A DNA stretch of 9,995 nucleotides from Candidatus Limnocylindrales bacterium (GTDB lineage: Bacteria > Chloroflexota > Limnocylindria > Limnocylindrales > CSP1-4). The notes under the pieces were generated by a model. The model made no database searches. It had not been told where the DNA came from and saw only the letters and a list, made by a program, of their open reading frames with translations. This document shows positions 1-5,615 of the stretch, piece by piece. The position numbers and the translations under genes were made by a program. The stretch is from the NCBI GenBank assembly GCA_031292335.1, contig JARLHH010000199.1, forward strand, positions 1 to 9,995, read 5' to 3'. Each line of letters begins with the position of its first letter. The first letter of the stretch is position 1.

Positions 1-486
1 CAGGATCGCGAGCGTCGCGCTCACGGTGGTGCGATCGCGCAGCAGCCGAGGCTCGCACAGCGCGGCCATTGCCGCCCGTCCCTCGAGGTGCGATCCGCCT
101 GCCCAGTCCTCCAACTCGGCAACCAGCGAACGGACGTCGAGGTCGCCCCAGGCCTGGAGCGCCATCGCGACGGCCTCCCGGACTCTCCAGCGGGGATCGC
201 TGCTCGCGCGGCGCAGGATCGGGAGAAGCGTTCGGTCCCCGGCCGCGACGAGCCGGCCCAGGCCGACGAGGCCGACGCAGGCAAGAAAGACACCGGGCGT
301 GTTCTCCGGTGCCTCCTCCGGGGTCAGGACGGCCCAGCGCTCGATCTCGGCACGCTCGGCGGCAGCCGAGGCGACGTCGATCAGCTCGAGATTGCCGCGC
401 GGTCCCGGCAGGCCCGAGTGGGCGCGCAGGAAGGCCTCGCGCTCGGGTGCCGCGAGGAATGCCGCCTGGAGCTCACGTCGACCCAT
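1..486 (-). CDS. HEAT-repeat-like protein, 3' end outside the window
   Basis: The frame is open from an ATG at 486 to the left edge without a stop, giving 162 residues of a longer protein. A GGAGG Shine-Dalgarno sequence lies 4 bases upstream (complement of 491-495), which supports this start. Residues 85-150 look like paired amphipathic helices of HEAT or DNA-alkylation-repeat proteins. The clearest part is residues 97-110, DPRWRVREAVAMAL, a typical second helix of a HEAT unit. Residues 1-50 are helical and charged. There is no signal peptide or membrane segment, so a cytoplasmic location is likely. HEAT solenoids usually bind proteins or, in the AlkC/AlkD families, damaged DNA, but no AlkD catalytic residue can be recognised in the visible part. 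The function is unknown. It lies 63 bases downstream of the membrane-protein gene at 550-1065 and may be co-transcribed with it. Confidence 0.75.
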   Translation of the reverse strand, partial: MGRRELQAAFLAAPEREAFLRAHSGLPGPRGNLELIDVASAAAERAEIERWAVLTPEEAPENTPGVFLACVGLVGLGRLVAAGDRTLLPILRRASSDPRWRVREAVAMALQAWGDLDVRSLVAELEDWAGGSHLEGRAAMAALCEPRLLRDRTTVSATLAIL

Positions 487-549
487 CTGTCCTCCACGAA
501 GGATCCCGCCGCCGCATCGGGCCACACCCGCGCGGTCCCGGGAATCGCG

Positions 550-1065
550 CTATGCGAGCAGCGGCAGCCCGATCACGAGGATGGGCACGGCCACGATGAC
601 CGCCGCCACGGCCGCCGTCCTCCCTGCCCGCCGGCCGAACCCGTGCTGGGTGAAGAGCTGGCTGGCCGCCATCCCGCCGACCGCGCAGGGCGTCGCGAGG
701 ATCCCGGCCAGGAACCCGACCGGCAGGACGTTTGCCCCGCCGAGCAGCGCCACGCGCACGCCCGCCGCGACCGTGATCAGGGTGAGGAGGTCGGCGGCCA
801 CGATCGCGCCCGTGACGGCGCCCAGGATCGCGTCGAGCCGGGTCGGCGCCAGGGCGATCGGGTAGGCGATCGCGAAGACGCCCACGGCCAGGACGGGCAA
901 GGCGAACACGATGGTCCCGGTCGGCCCGACCGGCAGCGAAGCGATGCCCACCGCCGCGCCCCGGTCCCAGCGATACGCGATGACCGTCAGCAGGGCGAGG
1001 GCGCCGGCGAAGATCCCCGCTTCAAGGCCGCGCCGGAGCCATGCGGGAAGGCGAAGCGAACGCAT
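550..1065 (-). CDS. Hypothetical integral membrane protein, about five transmembrane segments
   Basis: This is a 171-residue protein with an ATG start and a TAG stop. Hydrophobic stretches lie at about residues 14-31, 50-71, 79-100, 113-136 and 149-169. The N-terminus has five Arg before the first segment (R2, R5, R11, R12, then R32), which suggests an N-in orientation. Gly, Ala and Val dominate the helices, and there is no obvious transporter signature or catalytic motif. I do not recognise the family. The coding strand is supported because hydrophobic segments are organised in this frame and the antisense frames read as Arg-rich, low-complexity protein. No Shine-Dalgarno sequence precedes the ATG; a TAGCAT element 8 bases upstream could place the transcript start almost at the start codon. 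It is 80 bases downstream of the second ketosynthase, separated by a strong GC hairpin, so it may be a separate unit. Confidence 0.75.
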   Translation of the reverse strand: MRSLRLPAWLRRGLEAGIFAGALALLTVIAYRWDRGAAVGIASLPVGPTGTIVFALPVLAVGVFAIAYPIALAPTRLDAILGAVTGAIVAADLLTLITVAAGVRVALLGGANVLPVGFLAGILATPCAVGGMAASQLFTQHGFGRRAGRTAAVAAVIVAVPILVIGLPLLA

Positions 1066-1073
1066 CGCGGACG

Positions 1074-1079
1074 ATGCTA
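1074..1079 (-). promoter_or_regulatory. Possible -10 element of a leaderless promoter for the membrane-protein gene
   Basis: The complement reads TAGCAT (TANNNT pattern), ending 8 bases before the ATG at 1065, and no Shine-Dalgarno sequence is present. This spacing is what leaderless genes in high-GC bacteria often show. No -35 box is visible about 17 bases further upstream, where the complement reads CCCCGG. The call is therefore weak. Confidence 0.25.
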
Positions 1080-1111
1080 CTCGTCGCCGGGCAGCGCCGG
1101 GGTGCGCGTCA

Positions 1112-1128
1112 GCGCCGGCCGCCGGCGC
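1112..1128. terminator. Strong GC hairpin downstream of the second ketosynthase
   Basis: GCGCCGG (1112-1118) and CCGGCGC (1122-1128) form a perfect 7-bp stem with a 3-base loop, 18 bases after the TAA of the ketosynthase gene (1146-1148). No T-run follows on the minus strand, so it is not a classical intrinsic terminator. It could still pause polymerase or protect the mRNA 3' end at the border of the fatty-acid block. Confidence 0.4.
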
Positions 1129-1145
1129 GCGGCTCGGGTGACCGG

Positions 1146-2420
1146 TTACGCGCCCGCGTACCTGCGGAAGATGGCGACCGCGTTCTGGCCGCCGAACCCG
1201 AACCCGTTGACCATCACGGTGTCGAGCTTCGCCGCGCGGGCAGACCCGGGGACGTAGTCGAGGTCGCAGTCGGGCAGGTCGGGGTTCTCAAGGTTCGCGG
1301 TGGGCGAGATCACCTGGTCGCGCAGGCCGCCGAGCGCGGCGAGCGCGCTGGCGATCCCCGCCGCGCCGACGAGGTGCCCGATCATCGACTTGGGCGAGCT
1401 CACCGCGCGACCGTAGGCGGCCGGTCCGAAGGAGGCCTTGATCGCGCGCGACTCCGTGGAGTCGTTGAGCGGGGTCGAGGTCCCGTGGGCGACGATCCAG
1501 TCGATCTCGTCCGCGGTCACCCCGGCGTGCTCGCGCGCCAGCGTCATCGCGCGCGACGCGCCGCGGCCGGTGGGCTCGGGAGCGGAGATGTGGAACGCGT
1601 CCGACGTCAGCGCGCCGCCCAGCACCTCGGCGATCGGGGTCGCGCCGCGCGCGAGCGCGTGCGCCAGCGACTCCACCACCACCATGCCGCCGCCCTCGCC
1701 GAGCACGAACCCGTCGCGATCGCGGTCGAACGGCCGCGAGGCGTGGGTCGGGTCGTCGTTCCGCCGGCTGAGCGCGCCCATGTTGCCGAGCGCGGCGATC
1801 CCGACCTCCAGGATCGGCGCCTCGGAGCCGCCGGTCAGCACGACGTCGCACTCGCCGGTGGCGATGAGCCGGAGCGCGTCGTGGAACGCGATCACCGACG
1901 AGGCGCAGGCCGCGACCTGCGTCATGACCGGGCCCGTCAGGCCGTACTCCATGCTGAGCATGCAGGCGGCCATCGAGCCGGAGAGGGCCGGGATGGCGAA
2001 CGGGGAGACGAACCGCGGGCCGCGTTCCCGCCGGACGTGCGTTCCCTCGACGATCTGCTCGATCCCGCCGCCGCCGGTGTTGACGACCACGCCGAACCGG
2101 TCGCGCGCGTCCTGGTCGAGCGTCGCGGGATCCAGCCCGGCCGAGTCCAGCGCCTCCCTGGCCGCCGCCATCGCCAGGTGGATGAAGCGACTCATCCGGC
2201 GGGCCATCTTGGCGTCCATGTGGTCGGCGGCCCGGAAGTCCTTGACCTCGGCGGCGATCTTGACCTCGAAGTCGGTCGGGTCGAAGGCCGTGATCCTGCT
2301 CACGCCGGAGACGCCGTCGCGCAGGTTACGCCAGTAGGTCTCGAAATCGTTGCCGATCGGCATGACGGCTCCCAGGCCAGTCACGACGGCGCGGCGGGCG
2401 GGATCGGCGCTGGGTGGCAC
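1146..2420 (-). CDS. fabF: Beta-ketoacyl-ACP synthase II (FabF-type), second copy
   Basis: This 424-residue thiolase-fold enzyme should condense malonyl-ACP with an acyl-ACP in type II fatty acid synthesis, in the cytoplasm. All expected catalytic residues are visible: nucleophile Cys172 in VAACASS, His312 in AHGTSTP, Lys344 and His349 in SPKSMIGHLVGAAG. The C-terminal gate loop is GFGFGGQN with Phe409, as in ordinary FabF. The N-terminal VVTGLGAVMPIG and the length match KAS I/II enzymes. The start is a GTG at 2420, preceded by GGAGGA with 9 bases after GGAGG. It lies 126 bases downstream of another FabF-type gene, and a TACAAT element in that gap may give it a promoter of its own. Cys172 and both His argue against a chain-length factor, the partner in type II polyketide synthases that lacks the active-site Cys. 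Whether it serves housekeeping or specialised fatty acid synthesis cannot be told from sequence. Confidence 0.95.
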   Translation of the reverse strand: MPPSADPARRAVVTGLGAVMPIGNDFETYWRNLRDGVSGVSRITAFDPTDFEVKIAAEVKDFRAADHMDAKMARRMSRFIHLAMAAAREALDSAGLDPATLDQDARDRFGVVVNTGGGGIEQIVEGTHVRRERGPRFVSPFAIPALSGSMAACMLSMEYGLTGPVMTQVAACASSVIAFHDALRLIATGECDVVLTGGSEAPILEVGIAALGNMGALSRRNDDPTHASRPFDRDRDGFVLGEGGGMVVVESLAHALARGATPIAEVLGGALTSDAFHISAPEPTGRGASRAMTLAREHAGVTADEIDWIVAHGTSTPLNDSTESRAIKASFGPAAYGRAVSSPKSMIGHLVGAAGIASALAALGGLRDQVISPTANLENPDLPDCDLDYVPGSARAAKLDTVMVNGFGFGGQNAVAIFRRYAGA

Positions 2421-2523
2421 GGGCGAGTTCCTCCGGGAGCGAACGAGTTGGCGATGCGGGGCGAGGCGACGTCGAGGCCGGCTGCGCCGGCCGGGAACGA
2501 GGTCGGCGGGACGGCCGGGCTCG

Positions 2524-2529
2524 ATTGTA
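2524..2529 (-). promoter_or_regulatory. Possible -10 element between the two ketosynthase genes
   Basis: The complement of 2524-2529 is TACAAT, one mismatch from the TATAAT consensus and one of few AT-rich stretches in this GC-rich region. It lies in the 126-base gap, 18 bases after the stop of the upstream ketosynthase and 103 bases before the GTG of the downstream one. A possible -35, CTGACC (complement of 2545-2550), is at a short 15-base spacing and overlaps the stop codon, so the promoter is uncertain. Confidence 0.35.
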
Positions 2530-2546
2530 GTTGGGCGCGGGCCCGG

Positions 2547-3809
2547 TCAGTCCCCGTCGTACCGCTTGAAGATCACCGCCCCATTGTGGCCGCCCAGGCC
2601 GACGTTGTCGGAGATCGCGTAGCGGATCTCGCGCTGGACGGTCCGGACCGGGACGTTGAGGTTGATCTCGGGATCCGGATCGCGGAAGGTGGGCACTCCC
2701 GGCACTGCCTGGTTGTGGATCGAGAGCACGGTGAAGATCGCCTCGACGGCGCCCGCCGCGCCCATCAGATGGCCGGTCAGGGACTTCGTCGCGCTGATCG
2801 GGATCTCGGGGGTCCGCTCCCCGAAGACGGCCCAGAACGCCTCGGCCTCGCGGAGGTCGCCCAGCGGCGTGGAGGTCCCGTGCGGGTTGATCATGTCGAT
2901 CCATTCGGGCTGCACGTCGTAGCGCTCCAGCGCCTGCAGCAGCGCCCGCCGGATCCCGTCGCCCTTCTCCACGGGCTGGATCAGGTCCCATGCGTCGGCC
3001 GCCGAGCCGAAGCCCACCACCTCGGCGTAGATCGTGGCGCCACGCGCCTTCGCCAGATCGAGATCCTCGAGGACCATGGCGCCCGCGCCCTCGCCGAGCA
3101 CGAAGCCGTCACGGGTGACATCGAAGGGCCGCGAGATGGTCTGCTCCGCCTCGCCGGGCCGCGGCGTCCCCATGCCGCGCATGTTCGAGAAGCCGATGTG
3201 GATCAGCTCGTGGAGCGGGCTCTCGGTGGAGCCGGCCACCACCGCGATGACGTCGCCGCGCCGGATCAGCTCGGCGGCCTCGCCGATGTTGTGCGTGCCG
3301 GTGGAGCAGGCCGTCACGATGCACATGTTCGGGCCGCGGATGCCGGTCTCGATGGCGATCTGGCCGGACGCCGTGTCGGGCAGCATGTTCGCGATGTAGA
3401 ACGGGCTGACCGCGCGGGCTCCCTTGGTCTCCCAGGTGTGGCGGTTGTCCATGAGGAGCCGCGAGCCACCGCCCCCCGAGCCGAAGTAGACCCCGATCTC
3501 GTCGCGGTTGGAGGCGTCGATCTCGAGGCCGCTGTGGGCGATCGCCTTCTTCGCCGCCGCGACGCCTAGGACCACGTTCTTGTCGGTCCGGCGGACCTCC
3601 TTGAAGTTCATCCAGGCGGCCGGGTCGAAGTCGCGGACCTCGCCGGAGACCTGGCAGTCGTACGGCGTCGGATCCCAGTAGGTGATGTGGTCGAGGCCGC
3701 TGACGCCGTCGACGAGGTGCTGCCAGACGGTGTCGACGTCGGACCCGATGGGGCTGACGATGCCAAGGCCGGTGACGGCCACGCGGCGGGTGAAGTCGGG
3801 CTTGCGCAC
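2547..3809 (-). CDS. fabF: Beta-ketoacyl-ACP synthase II (FabF-type), first copy with atypical gate loop
   Basis: This is a 420-residue ketosynthase of the KAS I/II family for decarboxylative condensation of malonyl-ACP with acyl-ACP. Catalytic residues are intact: Cys168 in VTACSTGTHN, His310 in NPHGTSTPLGD, Lys342 and His347 in ATKSLTGHLMGAAGA. The N-terminal AVTGLGIVSPIG is typical. The gate loop is unusual: ordinary FabF has NSFGFGGTNG, here it reads DNVGLGGHNG, so the gatekeeper Phe (Phe400 in E. coli FabF) is Leu405 and the preceding Asn-Ser-Phe is Asp-Asn-Val. This may alter acyl-chain selection or entry order (inference). The start is a GTG at 3809; a GGAGG sits 13 bases upstream, a rather long spacing, but no better in-frame start is visible. 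It follows fabD by 74 bases and precedes a second FabF-type gene, so operonic expression with fabD is likely. It is probably not a KS-beta subunit, because the Cys is present. Confidence 0.95.
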   Translation of the reverse strand: MRKPDFTRRVAVTGLGIVSPIGSDVDTVWQHLVDGVSGLDHITYWDPTPYDCQVSGEVRDFDPAAWMNFKEVRRTDKNVVLGVAAAKKAIAHSGLEIDASNRDEIGVYFGSGGGGSRLLMDNRHTWETKGARAVSPFYIANMLPDTASGQIAIETGIRGPNMCIVTACSTGTHNIGEAAELIRRGDVIAVVAGSTESPLHELIHIGFSNMRGMGTPRPGEAEQTISRPFDVTRDGFVLGEGAGAMVLEDLDLAKARGATIYAEVVGFGSAADAWDLIQPVEKGDGIRRALLQALERYDVQPEWIDMINPHGTSTPLGDLREAEAFWAVFGERTPEIPISATKSLTGHLMGAAGAVEAIFTVLSIHNQAVPGVPTFRDPDPEINLNVPVRTVQREIRYAISDNVGLGGHNGAVIFKRYDGD

Positions 3810-3883
3810 GGGGCTGCGAGATCCTCCGGGTATGGTCGCTACGGGGACTGGAATTGGGGTTCGGGCATTGGTGGGCGCTCCGG

Positions 3884-4843
3884 TCAGCCGTCCGCGGCCG
3901 GATCGGGATCGGCCAGGCCGCCCGGTGCCGCCGGGTCGTCGAGTGGGACGATCTCCGCGTCGGGGGCGATCCGGCGGATGAGCCCGGAGAGCACGCGCCC
4001 TGACCCCACCTCGACGAAGCGCGTGACGCCCGCGGCGCGCATCGCGTCGACCGCGGCGATCCAGTCGACGCCGGTCGTAAGGTGGTCCACCAGCTCGGCC
4101 CGGCAGGCCTCGCCCGTGGTGAGCGGGCGGGCGTCGGCGTTGGCCAGGAGGCGGACATGCGGATCTTGGAACGCGACGCCGGCGAGGATCGTCCGCATCC
4201 CGGCGGCCGCGCTCGCCATCAGCGGGGAGTGGGCGGCGACGCTGACCGGCAGCACGAGCGCGCGCTTCGCGCCGAGGCCCCTGGCGGCTGCCGCGGCGGC
4301 CTCCACGGCGGGCCGCACGCCCGACACCACGACCTGCCCGGGCGAGTTGCGGTTGGCGATGCCGAATGTCCCGTGCGCCGAGCCCGCCGCCACGAGGTCG
4401 GGCAGGCGCTCGTCGGGCAGGCCGATGATCGCGGCCATCGCGCCGGGGCTGCCCTCGCCGGCGGCCTGCATGAGACGTCCCCGCTCACGGACAAGGAGCA
4501 GCCCGTCGCCCAGCGACAGGACGCCGGCCGCGACGAATGCGCTGTACTGGCCCATGGAGTGCCCGCCGGCGAACGCCGGCGCGAGCAGCGGCTGACCAGC
4601 CGCGGCGCGCCGCTCCTCCAGCGCGCGAAGGAACGCGATCGACGTGGCGAGCAGCGCCGGCTGGGCGTTGACGGTCAGGTCGAGCTCGTCGGAGGGCCCA
4701 TCCCAGGCGAGGCGGCTGAGCGGCTCCCCGAGCGCGGCATCCGCCTCCGCGAAAACGGCCGCGGCTGCCGGCGACGACGCCGCGACCAGGCCGCCCATGC
4801 CCACGACCTGCGACCCCTGGCCGGGGAAGACGTATGCGAGCGT
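3884..4843 (-). CDS. fabD: Malonyl-CoA:ACP transacylase, apparent ACG start codon
   Basis: FabD moves malonyl from CoA to the phosphopantetheine arm of ACP, supplying extender units for the two ketosynthases downstream. Numbering from the proposed start gives 319 residues. The family motifs are all present: FPGQGSQ (6-12, oxyanion region), GHSMG with nucleophile Ser96, Arg121 in RERGRLMQ (malonate carboxylate binding), NRNSPGQVVVSG, and catalytic His205 in AAHSPLM. The frame has no ATG, GTG, TTG or CTG between the upstream TGA (complement of 4907-4909) and a GTG at 4804, and starting at that GTG would delete GQGSQ. Instead, an ACG at 4841-4843 lies 7 bases after a near-perfect Shine-Dalgarno AAGGAGGA (complement of 4851-4858) and gives (M)LAYVFPGQGSQ, exactly where FabD proteins begin. 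Either ACG is used, or it is an ATG with one base change or sequencing error. The gene is divergent from marR. Confidence 0.93.
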   Translation of the reverse strand, partial: TLAYVFPGQGSQVVGMGGLVAASSPAAAAVFAEADAALGEPLSRLAWDGPSDELDLTVNAQPALLATSIAFLRALEERRAAAGQPLLAPAFAGGHSMGQYSAFVAAGVLSLGDGLLLVRERGRLMQAAGEGSPGAMAAIIGLPDERLPDLVAAGSAHGTFGIANRNSPGQVVVSGVRPAVEAAAAAARGLGAKRALVLPVSVAAHSPLMASAAAGMRTILAGVAFQDPHVRLLANADARPLTTGEACRAELVDHLTTGVDWIAAVDAMRAAGVTRFVEVGSGRVLSGLIRRIAPDAEIVPLDDPAAPGGLADPDPAADG

Positions 4844-4858
4844 GGCGGACTCCTCCTT
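4841..4858 (-). promoter_or_regulatory. Shine-Dalgarno and ACG initiation region of fabD
   Basis: The complement reads AAGGAGGAGTCCGCCACG: AAGGAGGA, a 7-base spacer, then ACG. It is one of the strongest ribosome binding sites in the window and decides the start of fabD, because no usual start codon is available upstream of the essential FPGQGSQ motif. Confidence 0.7.
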
Positions 4859-4905
4859 GGACGGTGCGGCCGGGCGCCGGGTGCGGGGCTGGCGAGCGTG
4901 GGCGG

Positions 4906-4918
4906 CTCACCACGTGAG
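4906..4918. repeat. Short inverted repeat CTCAC-CAC-GTGAG in the fabD leader region
   Basis: CTCAC (4906-4910) and GTGAG (4914-4918) form a perfect 5-bp inverted repeat with a CAC centre, including the palindrome CACGTG at 4911-4916. It lies about 63 bases upstream of the proposed fabD start and could be a protein-binding site or chance. It is unlike the repeat at 4966-4979, so the same protein need not bind both. Confidence 0.25.
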
Positions 4919-4965
4919 ATTGTCTACGAGCCTACTCTCGTTCGTGGCCGGCACGGGCAGATCGC

Positions 4966-4979
4966 GTGCAATGTTGCAC
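4966..4979. promoter_or_regulatory. Probable MarR-type operator, inverted repeat GTGCAA-TG-TTGCAC
   Basis: Two perfect 6-bp half-sites, GTGCAA (4966-4971) and TTGCAC (4974-4979), flank a 2-base centre in the control region between fabD and marR. MarR dimers typically bind short AT-containing palindromes, often with TTGCA-like halves, next to their own gene. The right half-site coincides with the likely marR -35 box, so binding would block marR transcription. The site is 123 bases from the fabD start, where it could also act on an unmapped fabD promoter. The link to this MarR protein is inferred from position. Confidence 0.6.
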
Positions 4980-5003
4980 CAAGTGGACCGTCGGGTCTAC
5001 GCT
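4974..5003 (+). promoter_or_regulatory. Probable leaderless promoter of the marR-type gene
   Basis: TTGCAC (4974-4979, compare TTGACA) and TACGCT (4998-5003, TANNNT pattern) are separated by 18 bases. The ATG at 5011 begins 7 bases after the -10, where the transcript would start, and there is no Shine-Dalgarno sequence before that ATG. Together these point to a leaderless mRNA. The -35 overlaps the inverted repeat, which predicts autorepression. Confidence 0.5.
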
Positions 5004-5010
5004 CGCGGCC

Positions 5011-5592
5011 ATGCCGAACCCACCGCGACCACGCCGCCCGGGTGCCCACGCCCACGTCACCACGGCCAGCCTTGAAGCGATGGCCGACGACGTGCTGCTC
5101 GCCCCGGTCGCGGCGGCGCGGAACAGGATCCAGAATCCGCGCGAGCTCTCCGACCGGGTCGCCTTCGGGAAGGCGCTCTGGCGGGAGCTCGTGATCGGCT
5201 TCGCGGCGCAGCTGGGTGAGCTGCGCCTCGGCTTCACGCAGCTCGCAGCGCTCTACGCGCTCGCCGATGGCGGCACGACGACGATCGTGGACCTCGCGGA
5301 CACCCTGAACCGGTCGCCCTCCGCGACGTCGCGGCTGGTGGACGGGCTGGAGCGCCGGCGCCTGCTCGAGCGGCGCGCGGAGTCCGAGGACCGGCGGATG
5401 CGGTCGGTGTGGCTGACGGAGCGCGGGCGGGCGCTCCTGGCGGTGATCGACCGCTCGCGGGCCGACCAGTTCCTGGCCGTCGTCCGGCCGCTGCCCGCCA
5501 ACGAGCGCGCGATCGTGGCGATGGGCGTGGCGGCGCTGGCGACCCGCGCCGTGTCGCGCCGCGGCCGGCTCATCAAGCAGCGGCCGGTGTAG
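5011..5592 (+). CDS. MarR-family winged-helix transcriptional regulator
   Basis: This is a 193-residue DNA-binding protein and the only plus-strand gene in the window. Residues 74-140 form the MarR winged helix-turn-helix: LTQLAALYAL-like helix at 76-86, DLADTLNRSP at 94-103, recognition helix at 102-119 (SPSATSRLVDGLERRRLLER region), and a wing with the family's Asp-Arg pair in SEDRRMRSVWLTERG (125-139). Flanking helices (about 45-70 and 141-185) would form the dimer interface. The ATG at 5011 is preferred over an in-frame GTG at 4966, which would place the operator inside the coding region, and over an ATG at 5080, because a promoter is well spaced for 5011. The first 20 or so residues are Pro/Arg-rich and probably disordered. 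MarR proteins often sense small ligands; FabT in Firmicutes senses acyl-ACP and represses fab genes. Divergence from fabD suggests a similar job, but this is inferred. Confidence 0.9.
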   Translation: MPNPPRPRRPGAHAHVTTASLEAMADDVLLAPVAAARNRIQNPRELSDRVAFGKALWRELVIGFAAQLGELRLGFTQLAALYALADGGTTTIVDLADTLNRSPSATSRLVDGLERRRLLERRAESEDRRMRSVWLTERGRALLAVIDRSRADQFLAVVRPLPANERAIVAMGVAALATRAVSRRGRLIKQRPV

Positions 5593-5610
5593 CGGGGAGC
5601 CGTGTCCCCG
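5593..5610. terminator. Hairpin between convergent marR-type and GH94-like genes
   Basis: CGGGGA (5593-5598) and TCCCCG (5605-5610) form a perfect 6-bp stem with loop GCCGTG. It starts right after the marR TAG and lies 6 bases from the TGA of the convergent gene, in a 23-base gap. It could serve both directions, but there is no T-run on either strand. Confidence 0.45.
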
Positions 5611-5615
5611 GGCGG

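Noticed and set aside
88..1257. 389-codon plus-strand open frame at the left end
   Set aside because: It overlaps three minus-strand genes with clear helix, membrane or enzyme patterns and reads as charged low-complexity protein.
1041..3569. 842-codon plus-strand open frame opposite the ketosynthase genes
   Set aside because: It is antisense to two well-recognised FabF genes; its protein is Arg/His/Gly/Asp-rich with no fold pattern, as expected when GC-biased third positions remove stops on the other strand.
1146..3809. Ketosynthase/chain-length-factor pair of a type II polyketide cluster
   Set aside because: Both proteins keep the active-site Cys, and no ACP, cyclase, aromatase or ketoreductase gene is next to them.
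3884..4804. fabD starting at GTG 4804
   Set aside because: It would remove the FPGQGSQ motif needed for activity and has no Shine-Dalgarno sequence; the ACG at 4843 behind AAGGAGGA fits better.
4919..4926. fabD promoter at GACAAT/TAGACA (complement)
   Set aside because: No acceptable -35 is found at 16-18 bases; the complement there reads CCACGA. The fabD promoter could not be placed.
4966..5592. marR starting at GTG 4966
   Set aside because: The first codons would consist of the palindromic operator and the -35/-10 region, and there is no Shine-Dalgarno sequence; the ATG at 5011 fits the promoter spacing.
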